This document shows, piece by piece, positions 1 to 5,779 of a stretch of 15,726 bases of DNA. The stretch lies in assembly GCA_903929895.1 (NCBI GenBank), contig CAIYWM010000429.1, positions 1 through 15,726 on the forward strand, read 5' to 3'. Under the pieces are notes generated by a model. The model was not told the DNA's origin and did not search any database. It saw only the letters and a list, made by a program, of their open reading frames with translations. Position numbers and translations under genes: made by a program. The stretch comes from an uncultured Alphaproteobacteria bacterium (lineage in GTDB: Bacteria; Pseudomonadota; Alphaproteobacteria; Reyranellales; Reyranellaceae). Positions within the stretch are counted from its first letter, which is position 1. Each line of letters opens with the position of its first letter.

Positions 1-64
1 CTGCCGGCCGCTTGTCGGGCATGGCTTGCGGCGTTCCGACGAACTTCAGCATCCTCTCGGCCAT
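1..64 (-). CDS. gltD: Glutamate synthase small subunit, N-terminal fragment
   Basis: Only the first 21 codons are inside the window; the gene continues past base 1. The peptide begins MAERMLKFVGTPQAMPDKRP. From memory, this pattern (RMLxFV, then a QxMPDKRPA-type stretch) matches the start of alphaproteobacterial NADPH-glutamate synthase beta subunits such as Azospirillum GltD. That subunit is a cytoplasmic flavoprotein with an Fe-S domain. It passes electrons from NADPH to GltB, which makes glutamate from glutamine and 2-oxoglutarate. The ATG (complement of 62-64) has a strong Shine-Dalgarno, GAGGAGG, about 6 bases upstream, which supports the start. A promoter candidate lies at 145-173. gltB is not in the window; in Azospirillum gltD precedes gltB, so it may lie beyond base 1. 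The call rests on a short peptide and has no catalytic motif to confirm it. Confidence 0.7.
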   Translation of the reverse strand, partial: MAERMLKFVGTPQAMPDKRPA

Positions 65-104
65 CCCCGGCCTCCTCGGACAAAGTGTGAAATTTAATTA
101 CGCA

Positions 105-127
105 AGAAGCGCGCCGATCGCGCTTTT
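105..127 (-). promoter_or_regulatory. Hairpin in the predicted gltD leader
   Basis: An inverted repeat of about 9 bp (AGAAGCGCG / CGCGCTTTT, one G-T pair) surrounds a 5-base loop. It lies between the gltD promoter candidate and the start codon, about 40 bases before the ATG. On the plus strand it looks like a short terminator (G+C stem then TTTT). On the minus strand, the direction of gltD, the stem is followed only by a mixed TGCGTAATT sequence. It could be an attenuator-like leader structure or a chance palindrome. Confidence 0.3.
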
Positions 128-144
128 GCAGCATTGTTGGAGGC

Positions 145-173
145 GTTTAACCATACGCCTCACCGATAGTCAA
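145..173 (-). promoter_or_regulatory. Sigma-70-type promoter candidate for gltD
   Basis: On the minus strand TTGACT (168-173) is followed after 17 bases by TTAAAC (145-150). The -35 matches 5 of 6 and the -10 matches 3 of 6. The predicted start near 138 gives a leader of about 70 bases to the gltD ATG. The -10 lies inside an inverted repeat, AGGCGT (141-146) / ACGCCT (155-160), so a repressor site overlapping the promoter is possible. Confidence 0.45.
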
Positions 174-183
174 TAGTGCTGAC

Positions 184-216
184 CTATTTTTAGAAATAGA
201 TCAGGTTCTTCCTGAT
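184..216. repeat. Two adjacent small inverted repeats upstream of gltD
   Basis: CTATTT (184-189) / AAATAG (194-199) with loop TTAG is followed directly by ATCAGG (200-205) / CCTGAT (211-216) with loop TTCTT. Both lie just upstream of the gltD promoter candidate in non-coding, A+T-richer sequence. They could be protein-binding half-sites or weak hairpins; the function is unknown. Confidence 0.35.
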
Positions 217-249
217 TTCCCTCTCTCTGGATGAGTCTCGGAATCGTAT

Positions 250-270
250 TTAGTTCCCAATCGGGACTAA
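250..270. promoter_or_regulatory. Operator-like palindrome TTAGTnCC-N5-GGnACTAA
   Basis: The arms TTAGTTCCC (250-258) and CGGGACTAA (262-270) flank AAT and match at 7 of 9 symmetric positions. The size (21 bases) and symmetry suit a dimeric winged-helix or helix-turn-helix repressor. It lies between the 3' end of the NDUFA9-like gene and the gltD promoter region, and no regulator gene is adjacent. Seen directly as a palindrome; the operator role is inferred. Confidence 0.35.
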
Positions 271-319
271 TAGCTTCGGGCAAGCATAGACGCCTTCCGT
301 GACGCCTTTGTTGGGTCAA

Positions 320-1273
320 TTAGGCCGGCGCGTGCTGGTTATAGCGACCGCCGACCCGATAGCGGTCGAGGTACATCGGCAGGATGGCCTCCGCGGCGGT
401 CGGCTCGATGCCGAGTTCGGCAAGTCCAGGGGCGCCCGGGCGGGTGACGTTGTCGGTCACCAGAAGGTCGACCTGGTCGTGGGTCAGCGGCGGCACGGGG
501 AGGAATTCCGCGAAGAAGCCCATGATCTTCATCAGGCCGGCCGGAACACCGACGATGCGCTTGTGGCGGTCGATCTCGCGCAGCACGAGAGCGGCGATCT
601 CGCGATAGGTGTAGACGCGCGGGCCGCCCAGCTCGAACACGGACTTCGCGGTGTCGGGCCGCTCCAGAACGGCCACCACGGCCGCGCCGACATCGCCGAC
701 ATAGACCGGCTGCACCCTGGCCGAGCCGTCACCGACCACGGGCAGGAAAGGTGCCTGGCGGGCGATCTGGGCCATGCGGTTGAACATCGCGTCCTCGGGT
801 CCGAAGACCACGCTCGGACGCAGCATGGTGGCGTTCGCGAAGCCCGAGACAATCGCGTCCTCGGCGTCGACCTTGGAGCGGATGAACCTGTTCGTCGAAT
901 TGCGCTGGTCCGCGCCGATGCCCGAAATATGCACGAGGCGCTGCACGCCGGCGGCGCTCGCGGCTTCCGCGATCGCCCTCGCGCCCTCGACATGGACGGC
1001 CTCATAGCGCTGCCGGCCGCGCTGGAAGGCAATGCCGGAGGCGTTGATCACGGCCTGGCTGCCGGAGACGGCGGCCGCGACCGAAGCAGGAATGCGCAAA
1101 TTGGTTCGCAGGATGCTAATCTGGCCGACATCGCCTGCGGTCTTGATCCGCTCCGCGAGCTCGATGCGCCGGCAGGCCACGCGAATCTGGTAACCCTCCT
1201 GCGCCAGTGCCCGCACGATGGCGCGGCCGACGAAGCCGCTGCCGCCAAAGACCGTGACCTGCTTGATGCTCAT
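320..1273 (-). CDS. NDUFA9-like NAD(P)-binding protein (atypical SDR)
   Basis: The protein has 317 residues and resembles the complex I NDUFA9 subunit family of atypical short-chain dehydrogenases. The N-terminal Rossmann fold carries the dinucleotide motif GGSGFVG (residues 10-16), followed by VRALAQEGYQIRVACRR. Further family-like blocks are VINASGIAFQ, RLVHISGIGA and MLRPSVVFGPEDAMFNR. The classical YxxxK catalytic pair is not obvious (the region reads RFIRSK), as is usual in this group. In mitochondria NDUFA9 is an accessory subunit of NADH:quinone oxidoreductase that binds NADPH. In alphaproteobacteria it may assist complex I or quinone metabolism, but this copy is not beside nuo genes, so the role is inferred. 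Start: ATG at 1271-1273, with only a weak ribosome site. It is transcribed divergently from the tRNA-Leu gene. Another NAD(P)-binding epimerase-like function is possible. Confidence 0.85.
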   Translation of the reverse strand: MSIKQVTVFGGSGFVGRAIVRALAQEGYQIRVACRRIELAERIKTAGDVGQISILRTNLRIPASVAAAVSGSQAVINASGIAFQRGRQRYEAVHVEGARAIAEAASAAGVQRLVHISGIGADQRNSTNRFIRSKVDAEDAIVSGFANATMLRPSVVFGPEDAMFNRMAQIARQAPFLPVVGDGSARVQPVYVGDVGAAVVAVLERPDTAKSVFELGGPRVYTYREIAALVLREIDRHKRIVGVPAGLMKIMGFFAEFLPVPPLTHDQVDLLVTDNVTRPGAPGLAELGIEPTAAEAILPMYLDRYRVGGRYNQHAPA

Positions 1274-1354
1274 GGATGCTGCCTATAGCCCAATGCCGTG
1301 AAGGTTCAAGGGGCGAAGCGCGCCCGCGCCGTGAGGCGCGAACCTCCAGCGCGG

Positions 1355-1383
1355 TTGACATCGGCGCGGCCCGGCCCTAACTC
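1355..1383 (+). promoter_or_regulatory. Promoter candidate for tRNA-Leu
   Basis: A perfect TTGACA (1355-1360) is followed after 17 bases by TAACTC (1378-1383), a poor -10. The predicted start near 1390 lies about 20 bases before the mature tRNA 5' end, which fits a short 5' leader. Confidence is limited by the -10. Confidence 0.5.
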
Positions 1384-1409
1384 AGCGCCCGCACTAGACC
1401 GCATGCCGT

Positions 1410-1494
<85 letters not shown>

Positions 1495-1572
1495 TGCGGC
1501 TGGTTTATCCCCGCCCGCAAAAAACCTTAACCGACCCAACAGGCTTGCAGCGGATCCGGGCGGCTTGCCGGA

Positions 1573-1833
1573 TCATCGCCGGATGAAAACGGCGTAGACC
1601 ATCAATAGACCGAAGCCTACCGCGCCGCTCGCGGCTGCATAAGCCAGGGTAATCGGAATCCGCCACTGGCGGTGCTTGCGGGCGAGACTGCGCAGATGAT
1701 CGCGTCGGCTCATGCCCCCCGGGAAATCATACTTTTCGGGAGGGTTCTCGATTCTCTCCGTCGCCCGCCGCCACCCGACGATGGCGCCTACGACCGTAAA
1801 CAACGCTACAACAACCAATACTATGTAGTTCAT
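1573..1833 (-). CDS. Small two-helix membrane protein, function unknown
   Basis: The predicted protein has 86 residues and I do not recognise the family. The layout is hydrophobic helix (about 3-20, IVLVVVALFTVVGAIVG), then a polar basic middle of about 40 residues with an R/K/H-rich stretch (RRDHLRSLARKHRQWR), then a second hydrophobic helix (about 62-83) and a C-terminal IRR. This suggests an inner-membrane hairpin with the positive loop on the cytoplasmic side. The start at 1831-1833 has a weak ribosome site; GAGG is about 18 bases upstream. A 7-bp inverted repeat (1553-1559 / 1568-1574) overlaps the stop but lacks a T-tract. Coding is supported by the clear membrane layout, while the overlapping reading frames give compositionally odd peptides. 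Confidence 0.55.
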   Translation of the reverse strand: MNYIVLVVVALFTVVGAIVGWRRATERIENPPEKYDFPGGMSRRDHLRSLARKHRQWRIPITLAYAAASGAVGFGLLMVYAVFIRR

Positions 1834-2113
1834 CGCATCTACACTCTAGGCCTCGGTCCGATGCTGACACATCAGTATAGCAGTTTCTTTTCGTATGGTT
1901 CGATGACGGTCGCCGCAACAAAGCAAACATCTTAGCCCTGATGACGACAAGCCCGCCGCGCGTCGTCGTCCACCCCCGCAATATGGACGGCGCGTCCGGA
2001 CTGGCGTACATACTGAACGCGTACCCGCATCTTCATGTGGAATATCAACAGTTTAGACGTTGCCTGAGCATTCAGTCTCCGAGCAATGTATTGGCCAGCC
2101 GGAGCATTTCTAA
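1834..2113. other. A+T-richer intergenic gap with no recognised gene
   Basis: This 280-base gap lies between the small membrane protein and rnd and is visibly richer in A and T than the flanking genes. I see no protein with family-like sequence and no clear RNA gene. It contains an imperfect inverted repeat (CGTCGTCCA 1964-1972 / TGGACGGCG 1984-1992, one G-T pair, 11-base loop) and a small CTGA-CACA-TCAG hairpin near 1863-1874. It presumably carries promoters for both flanking genes, but no convincing -35/-10 pair stood out. Confidence 0.5.
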
Positions 2114-2737
2114 ATGGCGATCAGCCTTCACCGTGGCGACCTTCCCGCGGATGTTTCATTCGGCTCCGTCGTCGCCATCGACACCGAGACCATGGGGCTC
2201 AACCCGCATCGCGACCGGCTCTGCCTGGTTCAACTCTCGGGGGGCGACGGCAACGCCCATCTGGTCCAGATCCCGCGGGGGGCGCCGAAGGGCGCGGCCA
2301 AGGCGCCACGGTTGGCCGCCCTGATCGCCGATCCCAAGGTGCTGAAGCTCTTTCATTTCGGCCGCTTCGACATCGCCGTGCTCGAGCATTCGCTCGGCGT
2401 GCGCTGCGAGCCGGTCTACTGCACCAAGATCGCGGCCAAGCTGGTGCGCACCTTCACCGACCGCTTCGGACTGAAGGACCTTTGCCGCGAGCTGCTGGGC
2501 GTCGATCTTTCCAAGCAGCAGCAGACCTCGGATTGGGGCGCCGACAGCCTTACGGACGAGCAGCTTGCCTATGCCGCTTCCGACGTCCTGCATCTGCACG
2601 CCCTGAAGGCCAGGTTGGACATGCTCCTGGAGCGCGAAGGCCGCCGTGAACTGGCGGACGCCGCCTTCCGCTTTCTCCCCACCCGCGCGCGTCTCGACAT
2701 TGCGGGCTGGCCAGAAACGGATATTTTCGCTCACTGA
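2114..2737 (+). CDS. rnd: Ribonuclease D-type 3'-5' exonuclease (short form)
   Basis: The protein has 207 residues and is essentially one DEDDy exonuclease domain. Visible motifs are Exo I AIDTETMGL (Asp23, Glu25), Exo II FHFGRFDIAVL (Asp86) and Exo III YAASD (Tyr153, Asp157). These are the four metal-binding acids and the tyrosine of the RNase D family, which trims RNA 3' ends, classically in tRNA maturation. E. coli RNase D (about 375 residues) has two C-terminal HRDC domains; this protein lacks them, as do the short alphaproteobacterial forms. The ATG at 2114 has GGAG about 11 bases upstream. A terminator-like hairpin follows the stop at once. Alphaproteobacterial rnd genes often precede lptC-lptA-lptB-rpoN; here rpoN follows directly. 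Confidence 0.9.
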   Translation: MAISLHRGDLPADVSFGSVVAIDTETMGLNPHRDRLCLVQLSGGDGNAHLVQIPRGAPKGAAKAPRLAALIADPKVLKLFHFGRFDIAVLEHSLGVRCEPVYCTKIAAKLVRTFTDRFGLKDLCRELLGVDLSKQQQTSDWGADSLTDEQLAYAASDVLHLHALKARLDMLLEREGRRELADAAFRFLPTRARLDIAGWPETDIFAH

Positions 2738-2745
2738 GATATCAG

Positions 2746-2770
2746 CCGTGCTGGATTTGGCACGGTTTTT
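2746..2770 (+). terminator. Rho-independent terminator of rnd, overlapping a sigma-54 promoter
   Basis: The stem CCGTGC (2746-2751) / GCACGG (2760-2765) encloses an 8-base loop and is followed by TTTTT (2766-2770), 8 bases after the rnd stop codon. The form is canonical. The 3' arm and T-tract are also most of the sigma-54 promoter match at 2757-2773. Confidence 0.7.
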
Positions 2771-2773
2771 GCT
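2757..2773 (+). promoter_or_regulatory. Sigma-54 (-24/-12) promoter candidate for rpoN
   Basis: TTGGCACGGTTTTTGCT matches the sigma-54 consensus YTGGCACG-N4-TTGCW at every specified position. The invariant GG (2759-2760) and GC (2771-2772) are separated by exactly 10 bases. Transcription would start near 2784, giving a leader of about 37 bases to the rpoN ATG at 2821. This predicts autoregulation of rpoN. Part of the match coincides with a terminator hairpin, so coincidence must be considered. No upstream activator-binding site was identified. Confidence 0.6.
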
Positions 2774-2820
2774 TTATGTTCCTCACGGGGAGGTCCACAG
2801 ACCTTCAGGGGTGGGGTGAC

Positions 2821-4359
2821 ATGCGTATAGGTCCGAGTCTAATCCTCGCGTCACGTCAGACTTTGGCGATGACGCCGCAGCTCCAGCAGGCCATCAAGCT
2901 GCTGCAGTTCTCGCACCTTGAGCTTGCCGCTTTCATCCAACAGGAACTGGAAAAAAATCCGCTGCTGAGCGAGGGTTCGTCGGAAGACGGCCCGGCGGCC
3001 GACTACGAAGCCCCCGCCATCGAGGCGCCGCGCGACACGGCCGAGGCCCTTTCGGCAGCTGCGCCGGCCCTTGCCGACGCCGACGATCGCTGGACCCGCG
3101 AACATGCCGACCGGGGCGGCGATGCCGCCACGAGCCGTGTCGGCCAGCGCGAGGATGCGCCCGAGGCGCTCGATTTCGTGGCCGAGCGTCCGCGGTCGCT
3201 GGCCGTCCATGTGCTCGAGCAGATCGAGCTGATGTTCGAGTCTCCGGCGGAACGCCGCATCGCCGTGAAGATCGCCGAAGGCCTCGACGAAGCCGGCTAT
3301 TGCCGCCTCGATGCGGCCGCCGTTGCCGAAGCCGTCGCCACCGATATCGCGCTCGTCGAAAAGATCTGGGCGCGGCTGCGCCAGATGGAGCCGGCCGGTC
3401 TTTTTTCCCGCACCGTCGCCGAGTGCCTCGCCGCGCAGCTCGCCGAACGCAACCGCCTCGATCCGGCGATGAAGGCGCTGCTCGACAATCTCGACCTCGT
3501 CGCGGCCGGTGAACTCGGCCAGCTCCGCCGTCGCTGCGGGGTCGACGACGAGGATCTGCGCGACATGCTGTCCGAGTTGCGCACCCTCGACCCGCGTCCG
3601 GGCCAGGCCTTCGACTTCGAGCCGATCCAGCCGGTGCAGCCCGATCTCTACCTGACGACGGCCAAGGATCCCGACACCGGCGAGGATGGCTGGCACATCG
3701 AGCTCAACACCGATGCGCTGCCCAAGGTCCTGGTCGACCGCAACTACCACGCCACGCTTATGAAGGGTGCGCGCGCCAAGCCCGACCGTGACTTCGTTGC
3801 CGAGCGGTTCCAGTCGGCCAACTGGCTGGTCAAGACACTGGAGCAGCGCGCCACCACGATCCTCAAGGTCGCGCGCGAGATCGTGCGCCAGCAGGACGGC
3901 TTCTTCCGTCACGGCGTCAGCGCGCTGAAGCCGCTGGTGCTGCGCGACATCGCCATCGCCACCGAGCTGCACGAGAGCACGGTGAGCCGCGTCACCTCGA
4001 ACAAGTACATCAACACGCCGCGCGGCATCTTCGAGCTGAAGTACTTCTTCACCTCATCGCTGCCGGCGCGCACGCCGGGTGTGGTCGTCTCCTCCGAATC
4101 GGTGCGCTCCCGTATCCGACTGCTGGTGGGCGGCGAGAATGCGCACCAGCCGCTGAGCGACGATCGAATCGTCGACCTGCTGAAGGGCGAGGGCATCGAG
4201 ATCGCGCGTCGTACCGTCGCCAAGTATCGCGAGGCCATGCGCATACCGTCGTCGGCGGAGCGTCGTCGTCTCGGCCGCTTGGGTATGAGCCGTCAGATGC
4301 CCTCGGGGCTGCCGCACGCCGCTGCCGTCGCCCAGGCGATGAGCGGGTCGGCCGACTGA
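2821..4359 (+). CDS. rpoN: RNA polymerase sigma-54 factor
   Basis: The protein has 512 residues. Region I, the Gln/Leu-rich activator-responsive part, covers about 1-50 and includes LAMTPQLQQAIKLLQ and ELEKNPLL. An acidic, variable region II follows (about 50-120), then the core-binding domain. A helix-turn-helix lies near 370-400 (LRDIAIATELHESTVSRVTS), and the RpoN box ARRTVAKYRE is at about 462-471. Sigma-54 directs RNA polymerase to -24/-12 promoters and needs AAA+ activators to open DNA. An in-frame ATG at 2776 would add 15 residues unlike the family and lies upstream of the predicted sigma-54 start, so I chose 2821 (MRIGPSLILASRQ). About 41 residues follow the RpoN box, longer than the short tail of E. 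coli RpoN. ptsN is downstream, the usual partner, but hpf between them is missing. Confidence 0.97.
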   Translation: MRIGPSLILASRQTLAMTPQLQQAIKLLQFSHLELAAFIQQELEKNPLLSEGSSEDGPAADYEAPAIEAPRDTAEALSAAAPALADADDRWTREHADRGGDAATSRVGQREDAPEALDFVAERPRSLAVHVLEQIELMFESPAERRIAVKIAEGLDEAGYCRLDAAAVAEAVATDIALVEKIWARLRQMEPAGLFSRTVAECLAAQLAERNRLDPAMKALLDNLDLVAAGELGQLRRRCGVDDEDLRDMLSELRTLDPRPGQAFDFEPIQPVQPDLYLTTAKDPDTGEDGWHIELNTDALPKVLVDRNYHATLMKGARAKPDRDFVAERFQSANWLVKTLEQRATTILKVAREIVRQQDGFFRHGVSALKPLVLRDIAIATELHESTVSRVTSNKYINTPRGIFELKYFFTSSLPARTPGVVVSSESVRSRIRLLVGGENAHQPLSDDRIVDLLKGEGIEIARRTVAKYREAMRIPSSAERRRLGRLGMSRQMPSGLPHAAAVAQAMSGSAD

Positions 4360-4403
4360 GACCGGCCGCGCGGTGGGGGTGCGGCGTGCCGTCGAACCAT
4401 GGC

Positions 4404-4432
4404 TTGACCCGACCGGGGGACGCGCCTATAGG
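4404..4432 (+). promoter_or_regulatory. Sigma-70-type promoter candidate for ptsN
   Basis: TTGACC (4404-4409), a 17-base spacer and TATAGG (4427-4432). The hexamers match 5 of 6 and 4 of 6. The -10 is flanked exactly by an inverted repeat, GCGCC (4422-4426) / GGCGC (4433-4437). A small hairpin, CCCT-TCGC-AGGG (4439-4450), follows at the expected transcript start. This would let ptsN be expressed independently of rpoN. Confidence 0.5.
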
Positions 4433-4488
4433 GGCGCACCCTTCGCAGGGGGACCAAAGTTTGCGCCCGCTAACCCATTGGTGACATT

Positions 4489-4959
4489 GTGGAAATCGCC
4501 GATTTGCTGACCGGCCCGGATGCCGTTCTGGCCAGCGCCAAGGCGACCGGGAAGAAGGCGCTCCTGGCGGAACTCGCCAACCGTGCCTCCGGTCTTTTCG
4601 ACGTCGACGAACGCAAGCTGTTCGACAGGCTGCTCGAGCGGGAGCGTCTGGGCTCGACCGGCATCGGTGGGGGCATCGCCATCCCGCACGGCCGGCTGTC
4701 TACCATGACGAAGCCCATGGGCGTCTTTGCCCGTCTGGCCCATCCGGTCGATTTCGACGCGATCGACGAGCGCCCCGTGGACATCGTGTTCCTGCTGGTC
4801 ACGCCCGAGGGCGCGGGCGCCGATCATCTCAAGGCACTGGCGCGTGTCTCGCGTCTGCTGCGCGACCGCAGCCTCGTGGAGAAGCTGCGGGCGACCGAGA
4901 ATGCCGAGGCGCTCTACGCGCTGCTCGTCGAAACGGTTCAGGCGCAAAGCGCCGCCTGA
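4489..4959 (+). CDS. ptsN: Nitrogen-regulatory PTS EIIA component (EIIA-Ntr)
   Basis: The protein has 156 residues and one PTS EIIA type-2 domain. The phosphorylated histidine is His67 in GGGIAIPHGRL, the family signature; the segment RPVDIVFLLVTPEGAGADHLKALARVSRLL is also typical. EIIA-Ntr is the last phosphate acceptor of the PtsP-PtsO-PtsN relay. It signals nitrogen/carbon and potassium status by protein contacts rather than by sugar transport. An in-frame TAA at 4471 limits the N-terminus, so GTG at 4489 is the likely start, with a GGTG 5-8 bases upstream. The gene lies 129 bases after rpoN with its own promoter candidate. A strong inverted repeat overlaps the stop codon. The hpf gene that often precedes it is not present. 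Confidence 0.93.
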   Translation: MEIADLLTGPDAVLASAKATGKKALLAELANRASGLFDVDERKLFDRLLERERLGSTGIGGGIAIPHGRLSTMTKPMGVFARLAHPVDFDAIDERPVDIVFLLVTPEGAGADHLKALARVSRLLRDRSLVEKLRATENAEALYALLVETVQAQSAA

Positions 4960-4962
4960 ACC
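4935..4962 (+). terminator. Hairpin overlapping the ptsN stop codon
   Basis: GGTTCAGGCG (4935-4944) and CGCCTGAACC (4953-4962) are perfect 10-bp arms with an 8-base loop; the TGA stop (4957-4959) lies in the right arm. TCCTTATCC follows rather than a clean T-tract, so termination is plausible but imperfect. A second small hairpin, GGCC-TCTTC-GGCC (4973-4985), lies in the gap to the convergent DUF1150 gene. Confidence 0.45.
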
Positions 4963-4993
4963 TCCTTATCCAGGCCTCTTCGGCCAGACGTCG

Positions 4994-5221
4994 TCAGTGC
5001 ACCAGCGCGGGCTCCAGCTCGTGCTGGCGGATCAGCGCCTGCGCGATCTCGATCGACGGGACCGAAGCCATCGGCTTGCCGTCGGCCGAGAAGATGCCGA
5101 CGGCGTGCGCCCCATCCGGAAGGCTGACTTCCTTCACATAGGCGATGTGCTCGGCACCGAGGCTGAGAAATGCCTCCTCGGCGAGGGGGGTGAACATCAC
5201 GACGTTGTTTTCGTTTTCCAT
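4994..5221 (-). CDS. DUF1150 family protein
   Basis: The protein has 75 residues, with the DUF1150-like pattern LGAEHIAYVKEV, followed by an acidic/glycine turn, VGIFSADGKPMAS and a C-terminal helix (IEIAQALIRQHELEP). It is small, soluble and of unknown molecular function. The frame is open further upstream, but the ATG at 5219-5221 has an ideal AAGGAGG ribosome site 5-6 bases ahead, which settles the start. It begins 34 bases after the stop of hsp20 on the same strand, so the two are probably co-transcribed from the heat-shock promoter. The Hsp20-DUF1150 pairing recurs in alphaproteobacteria and suggests a role linked to small heat-shock proteins; that role is inferred. Confidence 0.8.
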   Translation of the reverse strand: MENENNVVMFTPLAEEAFLSLGAEHIAYVKEVSLPDGAHAVGIFSADGKPMASVPSIEIAQALIRQHELEPALVH

Positions 5222-5255
5222 GGCTACCTCCTTGGCAGCGTCAACGCGCTCCGCC

Positions 5256-5717
5256 TCAACGGCTGCGACGCGCGGTGATATCGATCGTGTGGTCCGCCCC
5301 ACCGGCGGCAGTGCCGGCGTCGATACGGATGGTTCGAATGCGGGGCTCGAGAAGCGGCCGCACCAGGTCGATCGCCAACAGGCCATTGTCCAGCCGGGCG
5401 CCGGTCACCTCGATCCCGTCAGCGAGCATGAAGGCCCGCTGGAACTGGCGCGCCGCGATGCCGCGATGGAGGTAGATCCGATCGCCGTCGTCGGTCTGCT
5501 TGCCGCGGACGGTGAGCTGGTTTTCGACGAGTTCGATGACCAGTTCGCTGCTCGTGAAGCCGGCGACCGCCAGGGTGATGCGCAGCCCGTTCTCGCCGAT
5601 CCGCTCGATATTGTAGGGCGGATAGCCGTCGGCGTTCTTTGCCAGCCGGTCGAGCGTCCGCTCGAACTGGTCGAAACCCAGCAACAAAGGCGAACTAAAT
5701 ACAGAAACGCGACTCAT
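5256..5717 (-). CDS. Small heat-shock protein (Hsp20 / alpha-crystallin)
   Basis: The protein has 153 residues: a short N-terminal arm (FDRFERTL-like, here FDQFERTLDRLAKNADGYPPYN), an alpha-crystallin domain (about 35-122, including ENGLRITLAVAGF, ENQLTVRGKQ and NGLLAIDLVRP) and a C-terminal tail. The IxI anchor that docks into neighbouring subunits is I130-R131-I132. A second IxI-like triplet, I145-D146-I147, lies near the end. Such proteins form oligomers that hold unfolding proteins in the cytoplasm for refolding by DnaK and ClpB, without using ATP. The start at 5717 has GGAGGGGGG 6 bases upstream; earlier in-frame codons would read through the promoter and leader. Expression is probably controlled twice, by a sigma-32-type promoter and by a leader resembling a ROSE thermometer. 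DUF1150 follows in the same operon. Confidence 0.93.
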   Translation of the reverse strand: MSRVSVFSSPLLLGFDQFERTLDRLAKNADGYPPYNIERIGENGLRITLAVAGFTSSELVIELVENQLTVRGKQTDDGDRIYLHRGIAARQFQRAFMLADGIEVTGARLDNGLLAIDLVRPLLEPRIRTIRIDAGTAAGGADHTIDITARRSR

Positions 5718-5723
5718 TCTGAA

Positions 5724-5771
5724 CCCCCCTCCGTGGAGCGAGTGGCAGGGAATCCCATGCGGGCCTTCCCT
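5724..5771 (-). promoter_or_regulatory. ROSE-like RNA thermometer in the hsp20 leader
   Basis: The predicted leader of about 55 nt folds as two hairpins. The first pairs AGGGAA / TTCCCT (5766-5771 / 5747-5752) and contains an inner CCC / GGG with a 4-base loop. The second places TCGCT (complement of 5737-5741) opposite AGG of the Shine-Dalgarno, with loop CCACGG. ROSE elements carry U(U/C)GCU that pairs imperfectly with the ribosome site and melts on heating, freeing translation. The motif and its position match; the assignment rests on hand folding. Confidence 0.6.
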
Positions 5772-5779
5772 TGGAATGA

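Noticed and set aside
289..308. GACGCCTT repeated 12 bases apart
   Set aside because: Two short copies only, no promoter at a suitable distance and no symmetry; likely chance.
299..1288. Long plus-strand frame opposite the NDUFA9-like gene
   Set aside because: It is antisense to a gene with a clear Rossmann motif, and the peptide is rich in R, H, G and D with no fold-like pattern; a high-G+C shadow frame.
1302..1345. GC-rich stem AGGTTC...CGCGCC / GGCGCG...AACCT before the tRNA
   Set aside because: It needs internal loops and has no T-tract or gene context; GC-rich DNA forms such stems easily.
2776..2820. Upstream ATG of rpoN adding 15 residues
   Set aside because: The extra residues are unlike sigma-54 N-termini, there is no ribosome site, and the ATG overlaps the predicted promoter region.
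2851..3972. Antisense 373-residue frame in rpoN
   Set aside because: It lies wholly within a well-supported gene and shows shadow-frame composition.
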